A stretch of DNA of 64,000 nt from JAFTYO01 sp045613125. GTDB lineage: Bacteria; Pseudomonadota; Alphaproteobacteria; RF32; CAG-239. Numbering within the stretch: position 1 is the first letter of the stretch; every line of letters begins with the position of its first letter. Shown here one piece after another: positions 40,405 through 50,510 of the stretch. Both the position numbers and the translations under genes were made by a program. The DNA is taken from the NCBI GenBank assembly GCA_045613125.1, contig JAZLAM010000020.1:1-64000 (forward strand). The letters are read 5' to 3'. The notes below the pieces were generated by a model. That model made no database searches. It was given only the letters and a program-made list of their open reading frames with translations, and was not told the DNA's origin.

Positions 40405-40884
40405 CTAACGTTTTGAGAATTGGAATGAGCGACGTGCTTTTGCTTTACCGTATTTTTTACGTTCAACAACACGATCATCACGAGTTAAGAAACCAGCTTG
40501 TTTCAAAACGGTGCGAAGTTCCGGCTCATATTCATTCAAAGCTTTTGAGATACCGTGTTTGATAGCACCGGCCTGACCTGACAAGCCACCGCCTTTAACT
40601 GTACAAACAACGTCAAATTCATTCAAACGATTGGTGATTTCAAACGGTTGATTGATAATCATCTTCAAAACAGGACGTGCAAAGTATGTATCAATGTTTT
40701 TATCATTGATTGTGATGTTACCTTTACCAGGCATAATCCAAACTCTTGCAACAGCGTCTTTTCTTTTACCTGTAGCATAAGAACGACCAAGCTTGTCTTT
40801 GTTTGCTTTACGAGCAACAGGAGCTTCAGTTTTGCTTGTTGTTGCAGATTTTATTTCTTGCAAAGATTCTAATTTCTTAGCCAT
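40405..40884 (-). CDS. rpsI: 30S ribosomal protein S9
   Basis: 159 residues. The core starts at YATGKRKDAVARVW and ends with the invariant basic tail KYGKAKARRSFQFSKR that reaches the ribosomal P site. About 30 extra N-terminal residues are usual in alphaproteobacterial S9. AAAAGGAG precedes the ATG, which overlaps the rplM stop by one base. Confidence 0.97.
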   Translation of the reverse strand: MAKKLESLQEIKSATTSKTEAPVARKANKDKLGRSYATGKRKDAVARVWIMPGKGNITINDKNIDTYFARPVLKMIINQPFEITNRLNEFDVVCTVKGGGLSGQAGAIKHGISKALNEYEPELRTVLKQAGFLTRDDRVVERKKYGKAKARRSFQFSKR

Positions 40885-41351
40885 TATAATGCACTCCTTT
40901 TATTTTTCGGGTTACGAGATGCAATGTCCAAAACTTCAGGGTTTTGAGCAGCGTGAGGATGATTTTCACCGGCGTAAACTTTGAGTTTTGTCATTTGTTG
41001 ACGACCCATAGGATTACGTGAAATCATACGTTCAACAGCTTTTTCAACAACTCTTTCAGGAAAACGACCTTCTAAGATTTTACCTGCTGTTGTTTCTTTG
41101 ATACCGCCGATCCAACCTGTGTGTTTGAAATATTTTTTATCTGTTAATTTTTTGCCTGTTAATTTAACTTTATCAGCATTAACAACAACTACATAGTCTC
41201 CGCAGTCTAAGTTTGGAACGAAGTATGGTTTGTTCTTACCACGTAAAATTTTAGCAATTTCAGCAGCAAGACGACCCAATACAACGCCTTGAGCGTCAAC
41301 TACATACCATTTTCTCTCAATGTCTGAGGGTTTGGTTGCATATGTGTTCAT
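40884..41351 (-). CDS. rplM: 50S ribosomal protein L13
   Basis: 155 residues, a primary 23S rRNA-binding protein. Family marks: WYVVDAQGVVLGRLAAEIAKILRGK, GDYVVVVNADKV and the MISRNPMGRQQMTKLKVYAGENHPH block. First gene of rplM-rpsI; a good promoter lies at 41392-41419. Confidence 0.97.
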   Translation of the reverse strand: MNTYATKPSDIERKWYVVDAQGVVLGRLAAEIAKILRGKNKPYFVPNLDCGDYVVVVNADKVKLTGKKLTDKKYFKHTGWIGGIKETTAGKILEGRFPERVVEKAVERMISRNPMGRQQMTKLKVYAGENHPHAAQNPEVLDIASRNPKNKRSAL

Positions 41352-41391
41352 CTTTTTCTCTTTCTAAAAAGTTATTATTAAATTCTGCTTC

Positions 41392-41419
41392 AATATACAT
41401 ATTTTTTTTTGCTTGTCAA
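41392..41419 (-). promoter_or_regulatory. Sigma-70 promoter of rplM-rpsI
   Basis: On the minus strand TTGACA (41414-41419), 16-bp spacer, TATATT (41392-41397). About 40 nt before the rplM start codon. Confidence 0.65.
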
Positions 41420-41447
41420 CAATAAAAAAATGCATATTATCAACACG

Positions 41448-41479
41448 TTACCAAGCGGTACTATTGTACCGCTTGGTAA
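41448..41479. other. Perfect 14-bp hairpin or dyad without a U-run
   Basis: TTACCAAGCGGTAC (41448-41461), loop TATT, GTACCGCTTGGTAA (41466-41479). It lies between the giant gene's stop and the rplM promoter. Neither side has a T-run directly after the stem. It could end the giant transcript, or serve as an operator upstream of the ribosomal promoter. Confidence 0.55.
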
Positions 41480-41543
41480 GATATTGATTTATAGCAATTT
41501 TATATATTTTTTGTTTTTTAAAATAAAAAATATTTTTTAATTT

Positions 41544-44500
41544 TTAATTATCTCGACCTATATTGTTTACTTCTATGTTAGGATTTGTGCGATTTTTGTT
41601 TATAATTCTCGCGAATTTTTCAGTATATCCTCTTATCATTTCTATAAGTTTTTTATTGGTTTCAGGAGCACAAATTTGTGTATCAAGCTTTGTGGAAACT
41701 TGTTGTATGACATTTGGTTTTCTCACCAACATCTTAATCAGCGATTTTTTTACAACGCCCATATCTTCGGTGTTCTGACTTAAGAACAGATTTAAGCCTT
41801 TGGCCAGTTTTGCTCTAAGTATTAAATTGGGATTTTTTTGCTTAAATTGTTCAGATATACCCTTTGCAATGTGTTTATCCATATTGCCGGATAATAATGA
41901 AGTTTTCACTATCTCATTAATATCTATATGTGCACTTGTTTGAGAAGAACTTATTTGTTTTGCCGTTTTTACGACAGCTGCAATTTTTTTGCCTAATTGG
42001 GTTTGATAATTACCTGTTTTTTGTAAGCTTAAAAATGCTTCGGCCATATCAATTTTTTCACCCTCTCTTCGTTTAGAAATCATTAAGTCAAAGGTATCAT
42101 ATAAGAGTTTGCCGAGTTCTTGTCTGTCTTGTTCCGGATAATTATCTTTTTGACCTTGTAAATCTATCGAATTTACAGCTTCTTTCATAACACCTTTTAA
42201 GATTGCTACATCAATATCTTTTTGACCGACAATTTCGCTTACGGTAGGCATAAATTCTTTAGGAATGTTGAACCCTAATGACTGATGTGTCGATTCGGAT
42301 AATTTATCTGAAATAACGCTCAATATAGGCATATTAACACCTTTATCTTGAAGTTGCTGAACTTCATTTTTAATTATTTGACCTATATTTTCGGTTCCGT
42401 CAACAGATGCAGAAGCATATACATTAAATATAAGGGATCCTAGCGCTTCTTTATCTTTATGCGAAAGCAAAGGTTGTTTACTTGCAAAAATACCTATATC
42501 TTTAATTCCTTCTTGAACAAAACCTTTTACAATGCTTTTATCAATAGGCATGTCTTTATTATTTATTGCACTATTGATACATTCAATAAAATCATTTGCC
42601 GATAAGTCTTTATAATAGTCGGTTAGGGCAAGTAAACCTCTTTGACATTCTGTAAGATAAGTGCTGTCAGTTAATTTATCGGTGTATACACCTTCGATCT
42701 CTGAACTTAAAATATTACCGACTTTACCGAAAGCATTTGTGCCGTCGGAAGAATATTCCAATGTTTTTTGTAAAGTTCTATATATCACTCTACCTAACAA
42801 TTCTTTGTCTTTTTCTGACGGATCCACAATTGCCATTGCTCCGGTATCAAATAAGCCTATCACATTGTTTTGTGTGTCGATTTTCATTTGCTTACAGTGA
42901 CGGTCATGGTCAAAACGAGAGCCAGATAACATATTCATTAATTCTACGGTAAAATATGCTTTTGATAATGCTTTTTTATATTGAGGATCTTGTATTTGAT
43001 CTAAATCTATACCTTGTGCACGCTCTAAATCTGCCCAATTTTTACCATATTCCGGCCAATCAGCAACGTGAAGTTTGAAAGAATGTCCATCTACATCAAT
43101 TTGTTTTTCTTTATATAGTTCCTTAGCTGTTTCAAGTTGTGAATAACCAATTTCCAAATTTGTTTCAACTTCAACGGTTTCTTGTGCTTGTTTAACCAAA
43201 CGTACAAAACTGTCTATTCCGTTTTTCATCACACCTTTTTGAGCTAAGTCATAAAGCATGTTTTCAAAAATTTTAAATTCTTTATCAGATGCAATTTTTG
43301 CACCGGCTCGTAAAATTTTTGTAACACGGTCACTATCTTGAGGAATTTGTCCGTTTTCAAATTTGCCTTTTTCCAAGGTTACAAAATATGAAGCAGAACC
43401 GATAATTTTTCCGAGCCATATATCTTGTCCGTAGTTTAATTTATTATCACCATCTTTTTTAGCATAAAAATCAAGCCATTCATAAACTTCCCAACGGGAA
43501 GGGCGAGATGCATTAGATTTTAGTTCTTGCATTTCATCACGAATAAATTTCGGCACATCAGTATAAGATGCCATGGCTTGACCAAGTTTTATTGCGGCAG
43601 GACCGGAATTTTCTAAAAACAGTCTGATACCTTTGGCAATGCTTTTTTCAGGATCAGTTGTTGAGCTGTTTTCATTGGCGGCAACCATCATGGCGGCTAA
43701 ATATAATGTACGTTCATTTTCTTTACGTGATTTTATGTAAGAGTGTAAAAATTCTGTTCCGATTTTACTCATCTCACTGTCAGCGTTAGGGAAAATTTTG
43801 GGAGCAACTTTTTGGAATATATCTTCCCATCTGTTTTCGCTATTCTTTGAAGAAGCGGAATATAGCAATTCGTTAATCAAAACGGCTCTTGCTTCCAAAG
43901 GATATCCCCAAAATTCGCGATGTAAAATCTGTAATGTATCAGGAGATACTTTTTTATTTTGTATATCATGAGTTTTGAATATTTCACCAAGATGCTCACT
44001 ATATTCAACACAATTGTGCATTTCTCCTTTTGAAAGTAAAAAGTCTATCAAAGAAGAAGCTTCGCTTTTATCATCTCTCATAATTAATTTTATAGCATCA
44101 AAACCGGCAATTATCATGCTGTTATCGCTTCTGTTTCCTTCATTCATTTCATCAAAACTTGCAGGTTTGGGTTTTATCATCATGGAAAGTTTTTGCTGAG
44201 AAACAAACTTATCTGCCAATATCTTTGCAATTTCTATTTTATCGGTCATATTGATGTTTTCAACCGTTTTTCTTGAGCCATAATAGTCTTCTTCGTGAGA
44301 TTCATGAAGCTTGAATAAAAACGGACTTATTTTTTCATGTAATTGAGCCGAATTATCATCAATTTGTTTTCCGCAAGCTTCAAAAACACTTTCTACCCAT
44401 AAACGTTGATAAGTTCTTCTGATGTCAGGATCAGATATACGGTTTTCTTTGCTTATGAAAATATCGTAAATTACATTTCTTTCGTAAGGATCTTTTATTG

Positions 44501-47500
44501 CTTCAATTTCTTCAATAAAACCGGTTAAAAGCTGGTTTTGTATTTTATAATCATCAGCAAAACCGGAAACTAAAGCAATTTGTTGATAAGCGCCGATTCG
44601 TTGCATTAATGGCAATTTTTTATCAAAAATTATGCTATCTTCCAAAAGCTTATTTTTTAAATCTGATGATGCATCAGAATTGTCATATTTTAAGTTTCTT
44701 AAGAACAATAATGTTGCTTTAAGAGCTTTTTTAGGATCTTTTTCCGAGTGTATTATATCAATAATAACCGGACCGACTTTTTCCATATCAATAACAGAAG
44801 ACGGAATATTATTAAATGTTTTAATTGCTTCTAAAGTGTCCTCAGGATAATTTTCTCTGTTTAATAAAAACGGAACAAATTTTTCTTTTACAACGTTACG
44901 AAAATATAAAGAGGTGTCATTATATTTAAAAACTTCTCCTAAAGGCAATTTATTTGTTTTGCTTTGTAAAATGTGAGTAGTTAAAACATAAGATAAAAAT
45001 AAAGGTTTAGCTAATCTGTGCTCATCGCTTCTTTTATAATTTGATAAATCGGTCGGAATATCGAGTTTCTTAGACATTTCTTCGGCAAATAACGGCTGAT
45101 ATTGAGAAAAATCAATATCTTTATATGCAATTTCGGGATTATCGTGAAGTTGTTGCTCTATGTATGCATTGATATGCTTTAACTCAATATTTATTGCATT
45201 AGCAACAGAATGCTGATCTGATTTAAGAGTTTCCGGATTTGCAAACTCAAAAAATCTTTTATGATATTTTATCAACTGTTCATGAGTGAATAAGGGAGAT
45301 AAATTAGATGTTAGAACGTAATTATTAGGTTGATATTCTGCATATTCTTCCGGACAAAAACTATTCATTGCAATTGAGTATGATTTGTCGGCATCTTTAT
45401 ATAAGGCATTAAACACTGCATCATCATTTTCCGCAACATATTCTGTTGATGCGAACCGTCGTTCATCTTCGGTAAGATGTTGTAAAATTAAATCTAAATC
45501 AAATTTTGTATGTTTTCCGGCAAGAGGGCTCTCATCTGCTAACGTAGTGTATTGCTCCTTTATAACCTCTTTAAGCATTTGGGTGCGATAGGTTATATCA
45601 GGGCTGATTGATGTAAGTTTTGCATTGTAGACCATTAAGCGCCAATTTGCATCAGATCTGTTTATTTCGTAATTAATACTTCCTGTATATTGTTTCAATC
45701 TGAGTAAATCTCTTGAAGATAGATTAACCGATGAGGGATCTTGTTTCAATTTTTGCAATGTTGCATAATCTTCTTTTACAATATCAGCCAACTGTTTATA
45801 AAATTCTGCTCTCTTTTGCTCAATAATTTCTTGTTCTTTTTCTTCACGTTTTTCCGGGGAAAAAGAAGATAGAATATTACCTTCTGCATCAACACAATAC
45901 ATCCAATAATTTTTTTCCGAACTTAAAGCACAAGGATTTTGGTAATCTGCGTTATATGTAATAAAATGTATATCTTCCATGATACGTTCAGAAGCTATAC
46001 CAAACTTAGGTGAAATAATACCATGATTAAAGGTACGAGGAGGAATTTTCTTTCTGGTCGGGTTTTCCGTCATTTCTAAATTGAGTGAAGGAAAAGTTTT
46101 AGGATTGAAGCGATAAAAAAATTGTATCATAGGAGTTGTAAATTTCAATCTGACACTTTTATCAAGGTTTTCTTCAATGTTCGTATAACAATAGTTACAA
46201 TCCATAATTTGCATTTTCGTCATGTTGAAATATGGCTCTTCGTTTAATATTCTTTCAATTGTTGCCAGATATGATTTTCCAAAATTTGTTTTTGATAAAT
46301 CAATTTGTTGCAAAGGATTTACTGCAAGAGCTGCGTAATGGTTGTAGGCATCCACAGACATTGTAAGAATTCTGTCCCAAAACTGTAAGCTTAAATCTGT
46401 GCCGTTATCTATATTTTGACGTTGTTCTTGTCTTTTAGCTTCTTCAATTGCTACATGATGTTCATATTCATCATCAGGAACAATTTTAAACGGAAAAGAT
46501 TCTAAAATGCTTTGTCTTTCAGTTTGGTCATAAGGAATTTGTAATTCTGTTAAGTCGTAAGATAAAGAATATTCTTTTCCGACAAGCTCAATCCATTTAT
46601 CTAAACTTTCTTTTCTTTGGTCATTATTGATCCAACCCTTAAAATAATCGGCATCACTTTGTTTTATAACCCGTCTAGGCATTTCTTGTCTTAATTGGGT
46701 AATATGGTCGAATACTATAGTGTTTAAAGCTTCTGTATAACAGTTTGGTAAACCATAATGAGAATTCCATGGGTAGTATTCCCATAATTCTGCTCTTCTT
46801 TCGGATATATCATGCATATATGACAATAATATTTCTTGTTTTTGAGGTAAAGGAGCTTCATAATATCCGAGCTCTTGCAACTCTTTTTCAAACAAAGAAA
46901 CATATCTGTTACGTTTACAATCTTCCTTTATGTTTTCAGGAATGTCAGATATTTGAATGTCGTTTATATCTATATTTTCTTTTTGATAATTGTCTTCAAT
47001 GGTCTTGATTTTGATATCAATGGCGTTAAGACGGCTTTCATCATTCGGGTGCTCGTCTAAAGCTCTGGATATAATTTGTTTTAATGAAAAACATTTGTCA
47101 TTATCGTGGAATATATCAGCTGCAATTTTTCGTGCTTCATTAATGTTATATCCGGCTTTTGCCATCATATCAAGAGAGCCAAAGTCTGAAGTGATTTCTT
47201 CCATTTTGGAGTTTTTATGTTTATCATCAAGTAAAAAATCTTGACGCAAATGCCCCAACTCGTGACCCAAGATATATGCCAATTGGTCTTCGTTTTCCAC
47301 CATTTCGAGTAAACCTTTGGTGATAAAAACGATAGGATATTGTTCTTTAGAAGCCTCTTCAATTTCTTCATCTGTGTAAAACTCGTTTTCCGTATCAAGA
47401 ATTTTTGGGGTTTTACCGGGGACAAAAGCTGCATTGGGGTTTTTATCATCAACTATACAAAACAAGACGGGATATCGTTCAAAGTCCAGATCCTCACCAA

Positions 47501-47627
47501 TTAAGCGTTGGCAAATATTTTGCAAATAATCTTGTCGTTGTTGCTCTTCTTCAGATGAGCCACTTAAAATCTTATACTCTTCAAAAAGTTTTGCCGGAAT
47601 TTTTTCTTTTAGTTTGCTTACATCCAT
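41544..47627 (-). CDS. Giant M48-like peptidase / UbiB-like kinase fusion protein
   Basis: 2027 residues, no signal peptide or clear membrane segment, so probably cytoplasmic or secreted by a non-Sec route. Residues 1-170 look like an M48-type zinc peptidase: FCIVDDKNPNAAF, ITKGLLEMVENEDQLAYILG, the zinc motif HELGH (122-126) and a candidate third ligand in MEEITSDFG (142-149). About 1150 mostly helical residues of unknown kind follow. Residues 1340-1600 resemble the ABC1/UbiB atypical kinase: SGPAAIKLGQ (K1347), IIGSAS, VTKILRAG (K1437), FDHDRH (D1575) and DTG (1594-1596) in order. HADPHPGN and DFG are altered (DHDRHCKQ, DTG). The C-terminal 400 residues are unassigned. GGGGAT lies 8 bases before the ATG; promoter at 47650-47678. 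Function unknown; I know of no described family with this architecture. Confidence 0.75.
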   Translation of the reverse strand: MDVSKLKEKIPAKLFEEYKILSGSSEEEQQRQDYLQNICQRLIGEDLDFERYPVLFCIVDDKNPNAAFVPGKTPKILDTENEFYTDEEIEEASKEQYPIVFITKGLLEMVENEDQLAYILGHELGHLRQDFLLDDKHKNSKMEEITSDFGSLDMMAKAGYNINEARKIAADIFHDNDKCFSLKQIISRALDEHPNDESRLNAIDIKIKTIEDNYQKENIDINDIQISDIPENIKEDCKRNRYVSLFEKELQELGYYEAPLPQKQEILLSYMHDISERRAELWEYYPWNSHYGLPNCYTEALNTIVFDHITQLRQEMPRRVIKQSDADYFKGWINNDQRKESLDKWIELVGKEYSLSYDLTELQIPYDQTERQSILESFPFKIVPDDEYEHHVAIEEAKRQEQRQNIDNGTDLSLQFWDRILTMSVDAYNHYAALAVNPLQQIDLSKTNFGKSYLATIERILNEEPYFNMTKMQIMDCNYCYTNIEENLDKSVRLKFTTPMIQFFYRFNPKTFPSLNLEMTENPTRKKIPPRTFNHGIISPKFGIASERIMEDIHFITYNADYQNPCALSSEKNYWMYCVDAEGNILSSFSPEKREEKEQEIIEQKRAEFYKQLADIVKEDYATLQKLKQDPSSVNLSSRDLLRLKQYTGSINYEINRSDANWRLMVYNAKLTSISPDITYRTQMLKEVIKEQYTTLADESPLAGKHTKFDLDLILQHLTEDERRFASTEYVAENDDAVFNALYKDADKSYSIAMNSFCPEEYAEYQPNNYVLTSNLSPLFTHEQLIKYHKRFFEFANPETLKSDQHSVANAINIELKHINAYIEQQLHDNPEIAYKDIDFSQYQPLFAEEMSKKLDIPTDLSNYKRSDEHRLAKPLFLSYVLTTHILQSKTNKLPLGEVFKYNDTSLYFRNVVKEKFVPFLLNRENYPEDTLEAIKTFNNIPSSVIDMEKVGPVIIDIIHSEKDPKKALKATLLFLRNLKYDNSDASSDLKNKLLEDSIIFDKKLPLMQRIGAYQQIALVSGFADDYKIQNQLLTGFIEEIEAIKDPYERNVIYDIFISKENRISDPDIRRTYQRLWVESVFEACGKQIDDNSAQLHEKISPFLFKLHESHEEDYYGSRKTVENINMTDKIEIAKILADKFVSQQKLSMMIKPKPASFDEMNEGNRSDNSMIIAGFDAIKLIMRDDKSEASSLIDFLLSKGEMHNCVEYSEHLGEIFKTHDIQNKKVSPDTLQILHREFWGYPLEARAVLINELLYSASSKNSENRWEDIFQKVAPKIFPNADSEMSKIGTEFLHSYIKSRKENERTLYLAAMMVAANENSSTTDPEKSIAKGIRLFLENSGPAAIKLGQAMASYTDVPKFIRDEMQELKSNASRPSRWEVYEWLDFYAKKDGDNKLNYGQDIWLGKIIGSASYFVTLEKGKFENGQIPQDSDRVTKILRAGAKIASDKEFKIFENMLYDLAQKGVMKNGIDSFVRLVKQAQETVEVETNLEIGYSQLETAKELYKEKQIDVDGHSFKLHVADWPEYGKNWADLERAQGIDLDQIQDPQYKKALSKAYFTVELMNMLSGSRFDHDRHCKQMKIDTQNNVIGLFDTGAMAIVDPSEKDKELLGRVIYRTLQKTLEYSSDGTNAFGKVGNILSSEIEGVYTDKLTDSTYLTECQRGLLALTDYYKDLSANDFIECINSAINNKDMPIDKSIVKGFVQEGIKDIGIFASKQPLLSHKDKEALGSLIFNVYASASVDGTENIGQIIKNEVQQLQDKGVNMPILSVISDKLSESTHQSLGFNIPKEFMPTVSEIVGQKDIDVAILKGVMKEAVNSIDLQGQKDNYPEQDRQELGKLLYDTFDLMISKRREGEKIDMAEAFLSLQKTGNYQTQLGKKIAAVVKTAKQISSSQTSAHIDINEIVKTSLLSGNMDKHIAKGISEQFKQKNPNLILRAKLAKGLNLFLSQNTEDMGVVKKSLIKMLVRKPNVIQQVSTKLDTQICAPETNKKLIEMIRGYTEKFARIINKNRTNPNIEVNNIGRDN

Positions 47628-47649
47628 AATTTTATCCCCATATTTGCAT

Positions 47650-47678
47650 ATATTTGCAAGTTATCATGGTTTTGTCAA
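47650..47678 (-). promoter_or_regulatory. Probable promoter of the giant gene
   Basis: Minus strand TTGACA (47673-47678), 17-bp spacer, AAATAT (47650-47655). A short direct repeat of TGCAAATAT overlaps the -10 region. The start codon is about 25 nt downstream. Confidence 0.5.
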
Positions 47679-47861
47679 AATGGCAAGGAAAATATATAAA
47701 GTATTTATATTATATCTTGAATTTTTTGCTTGAATAATCGAAATTAGTAGTATAGATTTGAGCCGAATTGATTTTTTTAATTTTGGTCGTGTTAAAACTT
47801 TTTTGTTTTGGTACGGCTGTGTGTTTAACTTAAAATAGCTGCGAAAGGAGCTTTTATAACC

Positions 47862-50510
47862 ATGAGTAAATGGGTTTATACATTTGGTAACGGCAAAGCC
47901 GAAGGCGATGCTTCCATGAGAAATTTGCTCGGTGGTAAAGGTGCTAACCTTGCTGAAATGAATGTGGTTGGCATGCCTGTTCCTCCGGGATTTACTGTAA
48001 CAACTGAAGTTTGTACATATTACTATGACAACAATCAAACTTATCCTTCAGATTTGAAAGATCAAGTTCGTGCTGCAGTTGCACATGTTGAAGGTATTAT
48101 GGGTAAAAAATTTGCAGATTCTGAAAATCCTTTATTGTTCTCTGTTCGTTCAGGTGCCAGAGTTTCTATGCCTGGTATGATGGACACTGTTTTGAACTTA
48201 GGTTTGAATGATGAAACAGTTAAAGCTTTGGCTAAAGCTTCAGGCAGCGAAAGATTTGCTTACGATTCTTATCGTCGTTTCTTGCAAATGTTCTCAGATG
48301 TTGTGTTAGGTGCTGATATTGATTTGTATGAAGAAGCTCTTGAAAATATGAAAAAATCTAAAGGATATGCTTCTGATACAGATTTAACAGCTGAAGATTT
48401 AAAAGAACTTGTTAAAGAATATAAAGAAATCGGTGCTAAATTAGGTAAAGTTGTTCCTCAAGATCCATGGGATCAACTCTGGGCAGGTATCGGTGCTGTG
48501 TTTGGTTCTTGGATGGCAGCTCGTGCTATTACATATCGTAAATTAAACAACATTCCTGGTGACTGGGGTACAGCAGTTAACGTTCAAACAATGGTATTTG
48601 GTAACGCCGGTGATGATTGTGCAACAGGTGTTTGCTTCTCTCGTGACCCAGCAACAGGTGAAAATGTTTACTATGGTGAATATTTGATTAATGCTCAAGG
48701 TGAAGACGTTGTTGCAGGTATCAGAACTCCGCAACCTATGGCTTCAAAAGGTGATGGTACATCTTTGGAAGAAAAATGGCCTCACTTATATCAAGAATTA
48801 GTTGATGTTCGTAACAAACTTGAAGCTCACTACAAAGATATGCAAGATATGGAATTTACCATTGAACATGGTAAACTCTGGATGTTACAATGCCGTAACG
48901 GTAAAAGAACAGCTGCAGCAGCAGTTCGTATGGCTGTAGAAATGCAAGAAGAAGGCTTAATCAATAAAGAAGAAGCAATTATGCGTGTTGGTGCTGACCA
49001 ATTAGACCAATTGTTACACCCAATGCTTGATCCTAAAGCTAAAAGAAATGTTATTGCAACAGGTTTGCCGGCTTCTCCGGGTGCTGCTGTCGGTCGTGCA
49101 GTGTTTAATGCTGAAGATGCAGAAAGCTGGGCAAACAAAGGTGAAAAAGTTATTCTTATTCGTAACGAAACATCTCCTGAAGATATCGGCGGTATGCACG
49201 CTTCTCAAGGTGTGATTACTGCTCGTGGCGGTATGACATCTCACGCTGCCGTTGTTGCTCGTGGTATGGGTACACCTTGCGTGTCCGGTTCAACAGATAT
49301 CACAATTGACTACAAAGCTAAAACAATGACAACAAAATCAGGTTACACAATCAAAGAAGGCGATTGGGTATCTTTAGATGGCGCTAAAGGTCAGATTATT
49401 GAAGGTGCAATTCCGACTGTTCAAGCAGATACAAATACTGGTAACTTTGGTAAATTAATGGGCTGGGTTGATGAAGTTCGCACAATGAAAGTTCGTGCAA
49501 ATGCAGAAACTCCGAAAGATGCTCAACAAGCTTTAGATTTTGGTGCTGAAGGTATCGGTTTGGCTCGTACAGAACACATGTTCTTTGATCCGAAACGTAT
49601 TGCTGATATGCGTGCTATGATTTTAGCTGATGATGAAGCTGGACGTCGTGCTGCACTTGCAAACTTATTGCCTTATCAAAAACAAGACTTTAAAGACTTG
49701 TTCAAAATTATGGACGGTTTACCGGTAACTGTTCGTTTGCTTGACCCACCGTTGCACGAATTTTTACCTCATACAGATGCAGAAATGCAAGAACTTGCAG
49801 ATAAATTAGGTAAAACATTGGCAGATGTTAAGAAAAGAGCAGAATCTTTACACGAATTGAACCCAATGTTAGGTCATCGTGGTTGTCGTTTGCCGATTAC
49901 ATATCCTGAAATTGCAGAAATGCAAGCTCGCGCTATTTTAGAAGCTGCTGTTGAGTGCTCAGAAGAAGGAATTAAAGTTATTCCTGAAATCGAAGTTCCT
50001 TTAACAGGTTCTAAGAAAGAATTGGATATTGTTAAAAACATTATCGATACAACAGCTGAAAAAGTATTCGCTGAAAAAGGTAAAAAAGTTGAATATATCG
50101 TCGGTACCATGATTGAGTTGCCAAGAGCTGCTTTAATGGCTGAAGATATTGCACAAACAGCTGCATTCTTTGGTTTTGGTACAAACGACTTAACTCAAAC
50201 AACTTTGGGTATGAGCCGTGATGATACAGGCGCTATTTTAGATGAATATCGTGCAAAAGGTGTTTATGTTGCAGATCCGTTTGCTTCTATTGATGTTGAC
50301 GGTGTAGGTAAACTTGTTAAACGTGCTTGCGTTGAAGGACGTAAGGTTAATCCGGATATTCACTTAGGTGTTTGTGGTGAACATGGTGGTGATCCTAAAT
50401 CTATCGAATTCTTCCAAGAATGTGGTTTAGATTATGTATCTTGCTCACCATTCAGAGTTCCTGTTGCTCGCTTAGCAGCAGCTCAAGCAGCTGTTAAAGC
50501 TAAGAAGTAA
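47862..50510 (+). CDS. ppdK: Pyruvate, phosphate dikinase
   Basis: 882 residues. It interconverts pyruvate + ATP + Pi and phosphoenolpyruvate + AMP + PPi through a phosphohistidine. N-terminal ATP-grasp domain (LLGGKGANLAEM; SVRSGARVSMPGMMDTVLNLG), central swivelling domain with catalytic H461 in GGMTSHAAVVARG, and C-terminal TIM barrel with NDLTQTTLG and C838 in GVCGEHGG. Codons are strongly uniform, as in a highly expressed gene. AAAGGAG precedes the ATG. A PPi-using glycolysis or gluconeogenesis is implied. Monocistronic; terminator at 50528-50560. Confidence 0.98.
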   Translation: MSKWVYTFGNGKAEGDASMRNLLGGKGANLAEMNVVGMPVPPGFTVTTEVCTYYYDNNQTYPSDLKDQVRAAVAHVEGIMGKKFADSENPLLFSVRSGARVSMPGMMDTVLNLGLNDETVKALAKASGSERFAYDSYRRFLQMFSDVVLGADIDLYEEALENMKKSKGYASDTDLTAEDLKELVKEYKEIGAKLGKVVPQDPWDQLWAGIGAVFGSWMAARAITYRKLNNIPGDWGTAVNVQTMVFGNAGDDCATGVCFSRDPATGENVYYGEYLINAQGEDVVAGIRTPQPMASKGDGTSLEEKWPHLYQELVDVRNKLEAHYKDMQDMEFTIEHGKLWMLQCRNGKRTAAAAVRMAVEMQEEGLINKEEAIMRVGADQLDQLLHPMLDPKAKRNVIATGLPASPGAAVGRAVFNAEDAESWANKGEKVILIRNETSPEDIGGMHASQGVITARGGMTSHAAVVARGMGTPCVSGSTDITIDYKAKTMTTKSGYTIKEGDWVSLDGAKGQIIEGAIPTVQADTNTGNFGKLMGWVDEVRTMKVRANAETPKDAQQALDFGAEGIGLARTEHMFFDPKRIADMRAMILADDEAGRRAALANLLPYQKQDFKDLFKIMDGLPVTVRLLDPPLHEFLPHTDAEMQELADKLGKTLADVKKRAESLHELNPMLGHRGCRLPITYPEIAEMQARAILEAAVECSEEGIKVIPEIEVPLTGSKKELDIVKNIIDTTAEKVFAEKGKKVEYIVGTMIELPRAALMAEDIAQTAAFFGFGTNDLTQTTLGMSRDDTGAILDEYRAKGVYVADPFASIDVDGVGKLVKRACVEGRKVNPDIHLGVCGEHGGDPKSIEFFQECGLDYVSCSPFRVPVARLAAAQAAVKAKK

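Noticed and set aside
47165..47452. 95-codon ORF in another frame of the giant gene
   Set aside because: Overlaps the HELGH-coding region of the real frame; its product is low-complexity Lys/Ser-rich.
41544..47627. Giant ORF as a simple HtpX or BepA-type M48 peptidase
   Set aside because: Only the first 170 or so residues fit M48. There is no signal peptide or membrane helix, and the candidate third ligand is only about 18 residues after HELGH, closer than in typical M48 members.
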